64,000 nt of DNA from assembly GCA_036346225.1 (NCBI GenBank), contig JARFIW010001319.1, positions 516,501 through 580,500 on the forward strand. The letters run 5' to 3'. The notes below the pieces were generated by a model. It was not told where the DNA came from, did no database searches, and saw only the letters and a list, made by a program, of their open reading frames with translations. Positions 33,986 through 45,897 of the stretch are shown in pieces; position 1 is the first letter of the stretch, and every line of letters begins with the position of its first letter. The position numbers and the translations under genes were made by a program. The stretch is from Platerodrilus igneus (taxonomy: Eukaryota; Arthropoda; Insecta; Coleoptera; Lycidae).

Positions 33986-34845
33986 AAATGGTGTGCCCAA
34001 ATGTTGGAATTAAATAAAAGTGCTTTTAATTTTCGCCTGAAAATGCCCAAATTACCTTGCTCGCTCAATTTAAATGACACAAGTAGAATCCAACATCAAG
34101 CTTATAACGACATCAAACTAATTAATATTATTATATATTAATATTATTAAATTTTGTCTGACAATGCTATCTACACTAAAATATCGGAGATTTGAAGAAG
34201 GTTCCTATAGTTAGTTGTTTACATTCAAGTATAGAGGGCGTATGGGAAATGTTTTGTATATATTAATACACTATGATTGTCATATAATTCAAGATCTTTG
34301 TTGGTTGTTTTGTATGGAGAAATAAGCCATCTGACGAACTGCAAACACATCAAAACCGATCTGTGGCTTTTTTTCTTTGTAAAATAACCAACAAATTTAA
34401 TTTTCGTTCTCTATACTTGAACTATTCATCTCCAGACAAAATTATATATCACCATTAAGGTAGAAGTGCGTAAGCTTCTGTTGACCAAGATCTCCAGTAG
34501 CATTAAGTGTAGCACTTTCTTAGAAGGTCCGTTAACGTTATAGTGGATAATATGTCATTTGTTACTTCTACGTTAGTTCTTGCTAGAATATATGTCGAAA
34601 TGTTTCTTCAATATGTGGCTTTTTATCATACATTTGTATGCTCAAAAAAGGAAGTATGGGTGTGGTCGCTAATGTGAATTTGGAATACCAGCATTGGCTG
34701 AAGCAGTAATATTCTGATGAGCAACCGACTATGAGTACTACAAAAATTGCTTTGCAGTTACATATTAATCATATGATAGCATTTGCCATTGTAAGGAAAC
34801 AGGTTTTTATCTTTACCACATACGGTATCATGTAATTAAGGGTCA
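33986..34845. other. No recognisable gene
   Basis: AT-rich, nothing recognised. Confidence 0.5.
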
Positions 34846-35330
34846 CTACACTTGCGGCCACGTCCCCAATGCTATATCCGAAGGTACTACATTAGGTTTA
34901 CATGCAAAAATAAACGTGTTTTAAATAAATCTGACTTCAATATTAGTTAATCCTGAATTAAATGTATAAACTAAAAGAAAAGTTAGTGTTTAAATAATGG
35001 TATCCCTAGTGTTGACTATGGAGTGTCTGATCAACAAAACACTGGCTTAAGTAAAATGAGAGAGATCCGTAATACCGGATGGCAGCAGTCAGCTCTGCTT
35101 ACTGGTGCAACTTGAAGGGTCCAATTAAAACTATCCAAATCTCGCTAATTAACATTTACCAAAGGACTAAAATTTCTAGCATATGTCAAATTTACAAATA
35201 CCGAATCCAGCTGTTTGTTCATACTCTATAAACTTACACTATCGTCCTCCTTAGTCTAAGTATTTTATTCTAGCTTCCGTCTAAATTCGTCCCTAATGTT
35301 CCCTATCGATTCTTAACTGACTTTTTCTAA
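34846..35330 (-). mobile_element. 3'UTR remnant of the R1-group LINE family found at 44841-52195
   Basis: The minus strand matches the LINE 3'UTR (about 51720-52170). Shared blocks are AGCGAGATTTGGATAGTTTT, GACCCTTCAAGTTGCACC, AGTAAGCAGAGC, ATCCGGTATTACGGATC, TAGGGATACCATTATT and CATTGGGGACGTGGCCGCAA. It includes a version of the terminal hairpin (34866-34896) with the right stem damaged. Homology is clear to about 35120 and weak to 35330. Coding sequence is absent, so it is a 5'-truncated copy. Its 3' flank (CTTAATTACATGATACC) is not the 9 bp satellite. Confidence 0.85.
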
Positions 35331-35644
35331 TTTCAATCTTTTTTCCTATAGGATACTACGACCAAAAAACAGGCAAAATGCCAAACAAAACAAATCCAGC
35401 AACAAAACAACACAATAAAATATATAAATGTACAAAACAAGCATAAAATATAAAATCTAAATAAAGCATTAAGGACATAACAGTGCATATAGCAAAAAGC
35501 AACATTAAAATTATCAGATGCACTTATTTTGGTTAGTGGCATCACAATGAAACGTGCTTGTTAAAAATTACTTGTTAAATCTGTTTATTAATACAAATCA
35601 ATGCTTTTGTGAATACAGCGACGTCGCAATATTTATAATTCCCT
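35331..35644. other. No recognisable feature
   Basis: AT-rich. A 70-codon minus-strand frame here is Cys/Phe-rich chance sequence. Confidence 0.5.
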
Positions 35645-36000
35645 TAAATATAAATTTCTGCAGGATTTATCACATACAACAAAATCATGCACTTTTAGCA
35701 CAAGATTTTCCTAAACAATTAGCATTCTTTTAGTGGATACTGGTATGATTGCACAAAATCTTGAGATTCTGGAACAGGTCCTATTCATGGATGAAGCTAA
35801 TTTTTCTAGAGATGCAAGTATTAATTACCATAACAACCATATTTGGGATGATGAAAACCCACATATTGCAGTTGAAGATCATCGCTACAAATAATTTTCT
35901 CTTAATGCGTGAGTTGGAAATATTGGGGGAACACTCATTTTCTGCTGCCTAGATTAAATGGAGAAACATCTGAAATCATTCGTGCATAAGACCCTGATTT
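35645..36000 (+). pseudogene. Tc1/mariner-superfamily transposase fragment
   Basis: In a frame that changes near 35935 the plus strand reads YHIQQNHALLAQDFPKQLAF, then EQVLFMDEANFSRDASINYH, NNHIWDDENPHIAVEDHRY, a stop, FSLNA and LLPRLNGET. LFxDEAxF with its catalytic Asp, HxWxxENPH and LPxRLNG are the catalytic-core signatures of a transposase branch common in arthropods, which cuts and pastes its own DNA. Stops and the lack of the N-terminal DNA-binding half and terminal repeats show a dead fragment. Confidence 0.8.
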
Positions 36001-38103
36001 AAAACTTAGAAGACTTAATCAATGATGTTATTAAATTGTGTAGGCTAATCCAAGTTTCTACTTGAATTCCTAGACGAATAGCGAATCTCTGAGCCGACGT
36101 GTAATCGCTTGTGCAATAGCTCGAAGCATTCATTTTCAACATCTAACATGATTCAATTAGTTTCAATCTTCACTAGTTCGTTTTTAATTATTTCTTTCTG
36201 TAAATGTCTAAATCATCAGTTATTAGGTAAATTACATTTTGATTAAATTTCAACCTAATGTAAGCAGTGCCACGTAACTGAATCCAAATTACTTTATTCC
36301 TTAAAAAATCATTAAATTTCTGAAAAAATTACAAGACATGTTTTGTTTAGAATCAATCAAGTTATCTAAAATGTATTTCAAATTTACGGAATACATGTGA
36401 GAAAAAAAGCTATATGCGAAAAAAGATCTAAGCGAGACCTTTTCCACCCCATATAACCCTAGATGAAAAGTAATAAATGTCCACTATGTGTCTTTTCAAT
36501 AGCAAACAATCTCTCCTTAATTTCATTTCTATTCTTATTCCATAATTAAGAAAAAAATTAAAAACTACTCTTTTGGCACTTCCATTAAAAGGACGAATAT
36601 TAATAAAAGACAGGCAAATGACTCTTTTTATTTGACAAACTCCCACTTAATTTTCAATAAGGAATAAGCTGGAATAGCACGTGCCTAACTTTTGTTAGCT
36701 CTCTGATTCTCTATTTATGCAGTCTATCTTCTAGAATTAATGAAACCGCTGTTATCATTCAAGTATAATGATTCAAAATCATTCTCTTACAGACAACCCA
36801 TCAAATACAAAGATAATGAATCTCTTACAAACAATATTTTAAAGACAAATACAATGATTCGAAATATCTTTCTCACAACACATATTCTAAGTCATTCTCT
36901 ACGTTAGTCTGCAATAAACAAATCTTAAACATATGATAATCACTTATTGATAATTTCTCAATTAAACCTTGCTTATAATTACTATGTACACCAATTACCT
37001 TTAGAAGTTATCTAATTTAATACCATTTCCCCTAAAACCAGCGTTAAATATAACTAAATTCAGTATGTTTATTGTGTCTAATGTAATGACAAATCCTGAG
37101 CGTAGATTTGCAAGAACCCTTAAAAAATTTAAATTATATTGACTTGCAAACAAGAATCTTATCATTCAAGTTAAATACTTAATATAAAAATAAGAGTCTT
37201 TTAGAAATCACTCAATTTAGACAAGATATTTTAATTTTACTGTTATGGATCTTCCCATTGTTGGCTTTACTTCAATAGCGTTGACCTTTACAAAACATAA
37301 TAACTACAATTTCTTAAATATCAATGCTATATCCACGGTTAAATTGTTTGAAGTTCACTTTTCTTACAAACGCTTGTATTCCATCAAATACTAAACCATT
37401 TAAATGATATACACTCATTAATCTACCATGTAAACTCCAAATTTTTAAGTAAACTCTATCTTACAATCGTTTTAATTTGTTTTAAATAATTATTAGTTGT
37501 CAATTTTTTTTTGCATTTTTGTGTAGGAATTTAATAATGCAAACTCTCTCACATCGGTGTGTGTTGAATTTAAAAAAGCCAAATCCTTTTGACATCATTT
37601 ATTCCAGGCAATTCCGGTAGTTTCCCAAGCCTTCGCCATATGGTTCTATATCAACATTCTAGTGTATTTTAGAGCCTGGGTCGTTAATCACGCATTTTAT
37701 GCATTATACTGTCTGCTATCTTCTTGATTTAATGATTTAAACTTGTCTACACTTAAATTAATATGGGTTTCAATTAGAAGCACATTCTTTTGTTATTAAA
37801 TTACAAATGAAAATTCTTTTATTTATTCATAGACGTTTCCTGTTATCATATATAACTGAGAGTATTTATATGCATTTGAATATAAATTTATATAAAACTG
37901 TCATTTTATTATAAAACGTGGATGAAACTCTTTTAATAATCACTCGTTTATGCGTCAAACATAATTAATACATTTATAATGTATTTCACAAATATGCTAC
38001 TATACAAATAAATTGGTTCCTTCTCCCATTTTCTCAAATTTATTAAGTAAAACCTTTATTATTCACTAACATATGACTTTGCTATGACCTATAACTACAC
38101 TAC

Positions 38104-38105
<2 letters not shown>
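36001..38105. other. No recognisable gene
   Basis: AT-rich non-coding. The 72-codon minus-strand frame at 36428-36646 has no family features. Confidence 0.5.

Positions 38106-38141
<36 letters not shown>
38106..38141. repeat. (AT)n microsatellite
   Basis: About 18 AT dinucleotides. Confidence 0.95.
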
Positions 38142-38597
38142 CATACGTTGTCCATTTACATTCAATAGAGCGTCCAACATCACCGAGCGTCCGTATACGA
38201 ACGCTCTAGGCATTTGCCATTCTAAAATTTGTTAAACTGCTTCTAATGTCAAATTAAGCTTAATGACATTTTTTCAGCGGACGCTTTTCTGATGCCCAAA
38301 TGCTAAAAAAAATACGGCAACCGTATATTATTAGTTACTAGGTTTGATCGTTAGGAGGCGCATGAGTAGCTGGCGTATATAACCCGTATACAGTTTACCG
38401 ATATACATTAACGCTTGTCGGGCGTCCAGCAGCTTTGGCAACGTTTCGTTTAGATTGTTTGTCGTTTAAATACATTCAAGTGTTTTCTTCAGATTGTACA
38501 TGCGATGATGATTACAGGTATATGTTTATAAACGGGATTTTCCCATTTTGCGATTTTGGTTATTTCAGTTTGATATTTGAGAGTTTGAGTACTTATC
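38142..38597 (+). promoter_or_regulatory. Presumed promoter and 5' leader of the zinc-finger gene
   Basis: Locally higher GC than its surroundings, with GAGCGTCC repeated twice (about 38168 and 38183), and GAACGCTC nearby as its near-complement. No clear TATA box at a suitable distance. Assigned as promoter only because it precedes the first exon. Confidence 0.3.
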
Positions 38598-39311
38598 ATG
38601 AGTGACGCGTCGTTCCTTCCAGATTGCGTAAGTACATTATTAAAGAGACTTGATTTTTGCTTAGTAAGGTTTGTGTTACAGAACGGTATTTGTTCTAAAA
38701 AATCCAGCAGTCGACCATTATCACCGATTCAAATCAAAAATGTATCATCATCGGGTGTTCCTTTTACACCGTCAGGTAATATTACTGACGCCCCAAGTAT
38801 AAATCAAACGTACATGGAACTTACAACTGTACAAGTTGACATTAATTCACCTATTCAGATAGAAGCTACGCATGCAGAATCTGGAACAGCTCCTAGAAGT
38901 TCAGTAAGTATATTTATTAACCAATTATATTCCACACTTGCATTTAACGTTAAGCTAGTATGAGTTATCTTAAATTTGGTTGATATTTTCTGTTTTTATA
39001 AAATATGTCACGATTATAAAAAAAACTACTGACAAAAAATACTCAACGGCGATAAATAGCTAGAGTTCAAAATTGAATTTTATTTTTAAAAAACTTTCAA
39101 CCTTTTATAATTTGTAGGCTGTTAAATTGACTTGTAAATCCTTCGTTAGTCCTATCTATATATATATTAATATATTTCAAGATTGTACATCATCTTCAAA
39201 TGACTCTCGCCAGGATCCAGATTACCTACCTGATAGCTCCAGCACGGAATCTGAGGAACACGAAGCAATTGAAATTCCATGCCAAAACCCAGAAGTAAGA
39301 CAAATATTCCT
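38598..39311 (+). pseudogene. 5' exons of a zinc-finger gene of unknown function
   Basis: ATG at 38598 starts exon 1 (MSDASFLPDC, to 38627). A 54-base intron with strong sites (GTAAGT ... TGTTACAG, 38628-38681) is followed by exon 2 (38682-38903), rich in Ser, Thr and Ile, ending at GTAAGT. A third segment (about 39182-39294, acceptor TTTCAAG, donor GTAAGA) encodes an acidic Ser/Asp/Glu stretch (RQDPDYLPDSSSTESEEHE). Such a stretch often precedes the zinc finger in the family recognised at 43843-44530. The third exon's acidic frame does not join exon 2 in phase as drawn, so an exon or splice site is missing from this model. The downstream zinc-finger exon is broken, hence pseudogene. Confidence 0.5.
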
Positions 39312-39582
39312 GTAAGTACACTTTTGCGTATCTTAACCGAAAGAGTTAAAAATTTTCAATTTCCATTAATTATTTAATGTAACTCGTAACATAAATTTGC
39401 CTATAGTTGATTGATGTATACATAACTAACGACACGCAGCTGAAAAAGTGATTCTTTATTATTGCATTTATTGCAAGTCCTTAATCACAGATCAAGTAAT
39501 ATGTATGCTGAAGTATAAATCCTGCGCATTTGACTGTCAATTGAAAATTTGTGTTGTACATTGTAGAATGATAATAGTTAAA
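39312..39582. other. Intron, no feature
   Basis: AT-rich start of the large intron (if the gene model is right). Confidence 0.4.
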
Positions 39583-42500
39583 AATTGATTGTTATTTGTT
39601 ACCTTTAGTAGATTGATGATGGTTTATTGACAATGACTGATGGTTGGTTGTTGATTGTTAATTGATGATCGTTGACGGTTGGTTGTTGATTATTGATTAT
39701 CGACTTCGAATGTTGATAGTTACTTGTTAAATGCGTATTTGTTGGTGGTTGAATCTTGGTCATTGTTTGATAGTTAATCGCTAATTTTTATTTTTTGATT
39801 GTATAAAGCTGATGGTTGGTGGTTCAATGTTGACTATTTGTTGATTGAGTACTGTTGATTGTTGAATGTTAAAAGCTGATATTGTTGTTGGTTGAATGTT
39901 GAAAGTTGTTTGTTGAGTAGTGACAGTTGAGTGTTGACTGTTGCCTGTTGATTCTTTATCGTTGATTGTCGATGGTTGAATGTTGAATTTGATTGTTGTT
40001 TATTGACGGTCGAACGTTAATTGTTATTCATTGATGGTTGACTGTTGATCGTTTGTTAATCCTTGATTGTTTGTTGAAAGATGATTGTTGGTGGTTGAAA
40101 GTTCTTTGCTGACTGATGCTGGTTAATTGTTGAATAATTTTTTATTGAGAGTGGTTGATTGTTGAAAGTATAAAACTAATTGTTGATTTGCTTGTTGCTT
40201 GTAGATGGTTGATTCTTGATTGCTATCTGTTGAATCTTGAAAAGTGATGGATTTTAATGGTTGTTGAATAATGTCTGTTGATTGATGATTGAAAGTTAAT
40301 TTGACTTTTGAGGGGTGGATGTTTATTGCTGAAAGTCGTGGTTGAATGTTGACCTTTTGTTGATTGATTATGGTTGATGGTTTAATTCCTGTCTGTTGAT
40401 TATTGAATTCTGACCGTTGATAGTTGATTGTTAATAGCTAATTGTTGTTGTTTGATTGTTGAAAACTGATGGCTCGTGGTTGTATGCTGACCATTTGATG
40501 ATTGATGATGGTTGATCATTAAATGTTAAAAGCTGGGAGCTGATTGTTGTTGGTTAAATTCTAAAAGTTGTTTGTAGAGAAATGACAGTTGATTGTTGAC
40601 TATTGTCTGTTGATTCTTTATCATTGATTGCCGATGGTTGAATGCTGATTTAGATTGTTGAAATTGTAAGTTGATTGTTAAGAGTTGATTGTTGACGTCT
40701 AATTATTGATGCTTGAATGTTGATGACTGATTGTTGTTTATTGGTGGTTAAACGATAACTGTTATCTGTTGATGGTTGACTGTTGGTTGATTATTGACGG
40801 TTGAAAGCCTATTGTTCGTGACCGACCCTCAAGTCTTATTTGTTGACTGATGTTTGATTATTGATTGTTGAATGTTAAATGTTGAGGCTTCATAGTTGAT
40901 TGGTGATGGTTGACTATTACTGGTTGGTGGATGATAGTTGATTATTGAATGCTAATTGTTCTATGCTGATCATTCAATAATGATTATTCATTATTTATTT
41001 GTTAGAGTAGATTAGTAACTGTTGAGTATTAAGTGTTGAATGTTTACTGCTGAAAGCTGATTGTTCGTGGTTGAATGTTGACCATTTGTTGATTTATTAT
41101 GGATGACAGTTGATTGTTGAATTCTGATCTTTGATGGTTGATTGCTAAAAACAGACTGTTGGTGGTTGAATTATGAGTTTGATTGTTTTTTACTAGTGGT
41201 TAAACTTTAACTGTAATTTGTTTATGGTTGACTGTTGATTGATTGTAATTCTTGATTGTTTGCTGAAAAACGATTGTTGGCGGTTGAAAGTTGTTTGGTA
41301 ATTGATGAAGGTTGGTTGTTACTTTTTGATTAATAACTGTTGAAAGTTGAAAACTGACTTGAATTTTACTTGCTTGTTGATTCTAGATGATTAATTGTTG
41401 ACTGTTGATTGCTATTTGTTGAAGCATGAAAGTTGATAGTTTTTTATGGTTGTTGAATTTTGTTTGTTGATTAATGATTGAAAGTTGATTGAGTTTTCTC
41501 AAATTTCAGTTAATGATTTTTAATTGTTGAAGGTTGAAAGCCGATTGCTGGTGGATGAATGTAGAGTCTGGTTTGTTGATTGATAGTGGCTGATGCTTGA
41601 CTTTTGAATATTCATTGGTGATTGTTACATCTTGAACCTACAAAGTTGACTGATGATGGTTGAGTGTTGACTATTACTGGTTGATTCATGATGACTGTTA
41701 TCTGTTGATGGTTGACTGTATATTTCTGATTGTTTTTTAATTCTTGATTGTTTTTTGTTGAAAAGTTATTTATGGTGAATGAAAGTTGTTTGTTAATTGA
41801 TGAATCTTAATTTTTGATTGAAAGCAGTTGATTGTTGAAAGTTAAAACTGATTGCTGGTGGTTTACTTGCTTGTTGATTGTAGATGCTTCATTGTTGACT
41901 GTTGATTTTTATTTGTTGAAGGTTGATAGGTAATTGTTCTGATTGTTGTTGAATGTTGTTTGTTGATTGATGATTGAAAGTTGATTGGGATTTGTTAAAT
42001 TTTCGTTGACAGTTGTTTGTTGAAGGTTGAAAACCTATTGTTGGTGACTGAACGTCCAGTGTTGCTTGTTGATTGATGATGACCGCTGTTTTATTTTTGA
42101 TTATTGATTGTAGAATGTTAAATGTTGAGGCTTCAGAGTTGATTGTTGATAGTTGAGTGTCGACCATCACTTGTTGGTGATGGCTGATTGCTGAATGCTA
42201 ATTGCTGCTTGCCGATTATTCATTATTGATATACGATGGAGATTGTTGACTAATGAGCAATGAATGTTGATTATTGAAAGCTGATTGCTCGTGCTTGAAT
42301 GTTGACCATTTGTTGATTAACTATGGTTAATTATTGACATTTGATTAGGGTTTGTTAAATTTTAATTGACGATGGTTAATTTTTTAAAGTTGAAGACGAA
42401 TTGTTGGGGACTGAACGTCGATTGATTATGGCTGATGTTTGATTATTGATTGTTGAATGTTAAATGTTGAAGCTTCAAAGTTGATTGCTGATGGTTGAGT

Positions 42501-43345
42501 GTTGACTATTATTTGTTGGTGGATGATAACTCATTACTAATTATTCATTATCAATTTGTGCGGGTAGATTGGTGACTGTTGAACTTGAATGTTAAATGTT
42601 TATTGTTGAAAGCTAATTCTTGGTGGTTGAATATTAATCATTTGTTGATTGATTATGGTTGATAGTTGATTGTTGTCTGTTGATTGTTGAATTATGACCC
42701 TTGATGGTTGATTACAAGAACCGGTTTTTGTTGAATGTGATTGTTGTTTGTTAGTTCAAAGTTAACTGTTATTTGTTGATGGTTGACTGATGATTGTTTG
42801 TTAATCCTTGATTGTTGTTTGGTGAAGGATGGTTGTTGGTGGTTGAATGTTGTTTATTGATTGATGATGGTTGATTGTTGAATATTAATTTTTATTAAGA
42901 ACGGTTGAATGTTATAAGTAAAGAACTGATTGCTGGTGGTAGATTTGCTTCTTGATTGTAGATAGTGGATTGGTCACTGTTGATTGCTGTTTGTTGAAGC
43001 TTGAAGGTTGATTATTTTCAATGGTTGTTGAATGTAGTTTGCTGATTGATGATTGAAAGTTGAGTGGGGTTTGTTGAATTTCAAATGATGGTGGTTGATT
43101 GTTAATGGTCCAAAGCTAATTGTTGGTGTTTGAACGCTGAGGATTGTTTTTTGATTGATTATGCTCGATGTTTGCTTGCTGGTTTTTGATTGCTTATTGT
43201 TAATTGTTAAATATTAAAGCTTCAAGGTTGATTGTTAATGGTTGAATATTTACTAATACGTCTTAGTTGATGCTGTCGATTACTGAATGTTAATTGCTCC
43301 ATGTTGATCGATGTTTGTTGAATGAACGTTGATTGTTGATTGTCG
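39583..43345. repeat. 7 bp-unit minisatellite (GATTGTT)n, about 3.8 kb
   Basis: About 540 degenerate units of GATTGTT, with GAATGTT, GATGGTT and GAAAGCT as common variants, in phase over long distances. The plus strand is depleted of C. A longer period is present: a block reading GAATGTTAAATGTTGAGGCTT recurs near 40870 and 42110, and in changed form near 42465 and 43205. Reading the other strand gives Asn/Gln/Ser repeats (for example 41889-42170), which are not a gene. Confidence 0.93.
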
Positions 43346-43842
43346 ATTGCTGTAGGTTGATGATGGACAGACGATCGGAGATTGGTAATGGTAGCAATTG
43401 TGATTTAATGATATTGGATGCCTAATTCATAGGTGTAAATTTTTAGAAAATACAGTAGCACTTCAACACAATACTGCTAATACGTTCACTTTTTAAATTA
43501 GCAACTTCTGCAGACAATACTAATACAACTTGTGCCGGTTACCTTTGTTTTCTATGTTTTCTTCAAAAGTTTAATTGATACCTTTATACTTTCGCTTAGC
43601 ATGCATATTTTATGAGTGTCGTTACCTTAGGGACTAATATTAGTGTGTATTTAGTTCGCAGCATAGTTACTTCAAAAGTTACTTTTAATTTTTGTATTTC
43701 AAGAAGAAACTTTAATGAAAACGCGTAATGAAGGTATGGTTGTTGAACGAATCTCAAACCAACGTGATGATATTTTAGGAGAATATAAGATAGATAGATG
43801 GGCAATTGCAAAAAGGGAAGAAAAAAAAATTTTTGTTTTTTT
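43346..43842. other. Intron-like sequence before the zinc-finger exon
   Basis: AT-rich. Codons just upstream of 43843 look coding (KREEKKIF) but the exon start is obscured by an A9-T5 run. Confidence 0.4.
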
Positions 43843-44530
43843 TGTGAATGTTGTGTGCTAAATTTTGCTAGGCATATTCTTAGAAATCATTCGCTTGAAA
43901 CTGAAGTGCAAAAAATAAGTTCTTTGTCACCAAAAAGCAAAACTAGGAAATAGCTATTGGACGATTTAAGAAAAAAAGGAAACTTCTTAAACAGTGGTAT
44001 AGTTCAAAAATCCATTAGACGCCCAACAACAACGGCTAAGGTGTTACTGCGTACTAATTGTAAAGGATTCTTTTCTGCTAAACACTTTGGCGACATTGTA
44101 ACATTTGCATAGGAAAAAGTGATAAATTACATCAAGCTAAAGCGCAAGATCTCCTACAGAATTTGAAAGTAGGCAAGCAATTAAGAGATCAAGTGTTTCC
44201 AAGAATGAGACCTGATGAAATTTCCATGACAGCCAAAACTGACGATTTAATATGTGCATTTGGCGCCCGCTATTTCAAAAGTCATCGAGACAAGCATTTT
44301 GTAAATGTAGTGTCCCGTAAAATGAGAGAGCTTGCAAGGCTATTAATTGAAATAAAAAAGCTAAAACCTTTAGTTCAAAATTTGTTCGAAGCATTGGTAC
44401 CTGGAAATTTTGGAATTTTAGTATCGGCAACAAAAATTATTGCTCAATATAACGAAGAAAATGAATTCTTTGAATCACCATCAACCGCTTTGAACTTGGG
44501 ATCAGCAATAAAGCAGTGTTGCAACATTGG
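43843..44530 (+). pseudogene. Conserved zinc-finger protein, terminal exon, broken and cut by satellite
   Basis: The frame begins CECCVLNFARHILRNHSLET, a C2H2-like finger. It continues with a KSKTRK-stop-LLDDLRKKGNFLNSG segment and CKGFFSAKHF. The spacing C..C, RH, H, LRKxGNF, CxGFFSxK is one I associate with a widespread uncharacterised metazoan family. One TAG (43951) and one frame change (near 44090) interrupt it. From 44163 the frame is open (MRPDEISMTAKTDDLI, YFKSHRDKHFVNVVSRKMRE, ALNLGSAIKQCCNIG) and typical of the same family. It then runs straight into the 9 bp satellite near 44530, losing the C-terminus. Function unknown. Confidence 0.65.
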
Positions 44531-44840
44531 AATTGGTTTAACAAGCTTAACCGGTTTAACCAACTCAACGGTCTTAACAAACTTATCAGATTTAATCGGC
44601 TGAACTAGCTAAACCGACTTGACCGTTTTAACCGACTTCACCGGCTGGACCGACTTAGCCGGCTTAAACGACTTAGCCAACTTAATTTAGACGGCTTAAC
44701 CTGCATAACCGACTAAACCAACTTCACCGTTTTGACCTGCTAGCCCGACATGACCGACTTAGTCAATTTAACCGGCTTAACCGACAAAGCCGACTTAGCC
44801 GGCTAAACCAACTTAGCTGGCTATCCGGCTAAACCACTTA
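44531..44840 (+). repeat. 9 bp satellite (CTTAACCGR)n, first block
   Basis: Degenerate units of CTTAACCGA and CTTAACCGG with CTTAGCCGR variants. The block is interrupted at 44840 by the R1-group LINE and resumes at 52196. Because 9 is a multiple of 3, reading frames run through it as Leu-Asn-Arg type repeats. Confidence 0.95.
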
Positions 44841-45897
44841 CTAGTTACCGCTTGAAGCGAGCAGACGTGTTTAGCAGAGCTCCGCTTCAGCAACTAAGAA
44901 GTAAGTTTTTATCTAGGGTTTTGCTATTTATTTTTAAATTATTTTATTTGAAGCTTTGCTTTTTTATTGTGTTTTATTTTTATAACTGTGTGGCATTAAA
45001 ACAGAATTTAAACCGAATAAATACTAAATAAATCGCGTTTTACTTTGTAATTAACTAAAATCCGAGTTTTAAAATAAACCAACTAAATTTCGGGATAATA
45101 AACTAATAATCCACTAAACAAATACTCGAAAATAATTTCGAAATAACTTGAAAAGGCGTTTTTGATAATAAATTTAAAATAAAAACCGCGTAAATCGAGT
45201 AAAAAGCCGGGTAAAACAACCAAAAAGTGTGTGAATTTTTTATAGTGCGCGTATAATCAAATAATAACCAAAAAAACCAAAATCTAAGCCTTTTTAAATC
45301 CAATAAATAACTCAAAAACTATAAATTTTAAAACAATTTTAATATAATTTTTCCGTAATTTAAGTACATGCATACTTAAAAGTTTCTTTAAAATCGATTT
45401 TGGTGTAATTAAGCGGTGTTACAGTTACAGGTTGTGCTAGTTACCAAGTGATTAAGTGTATGGTCGTTTCCGGTAACCGCATTCCGATAGCGCTTGACCT
45501 TATTTCTTAATTACAAAGTTAAAATAAAGTGTTGTTATTTATAAATTAGATGTTTTGAAGTAATTAGTTTATTTAAATTTGATTTGGCAGTTTAAAAAAA
45601 TTTTAAATAAATAAATAGTGTTCTTTACGGTACATTTTAAATCGAGATATTTTTATTGCGTTAGGGAATTTATTTGATTCTAGTTGTTATTTTGACACTT
45701 AGTGCTTGTTGTATTTTTGTTAAAATTTGATATTTAATTGGGCGGTTTGCAGTTTAAATAACTACAAGGTTGTTTACGGTTCACCTTTAAATAAAACATT
45801 TTTATTGGGCCAACGTTTTGCGTTCTTCTAGCGTGGTAACGGTCAGGTTGTTTTTTGAGCTGCGTTTTAGGTGTCATTCTTTGTTAGTTTTGTCGGC
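44841..45897 (+). promoter_or_regulatory. 5'UTR of LINE 1
   Basis: About 1 kb between the 5' junction and the ORF1 ATG. It starts CTAGTTACCGCTTGAAGCGA, in which GCTTGAAGC is a small hairpin, with GCAGAGCTCCGCTTCAGC soon after. No open frame. An internal promoter is expected for elements of this kind but I see no defining box. Confidence 0.6.

Noticed and set aside
35749..35952. 67-codon open frame
   Set aside because: The real coding signal (transposase) is in another frame of the same strand.
41889..42170. Asn/Gln/Ser-rich frame in the 7 bp array
   Set aside because: A by-product of the repeat; 21 bases give a 7-residue period.
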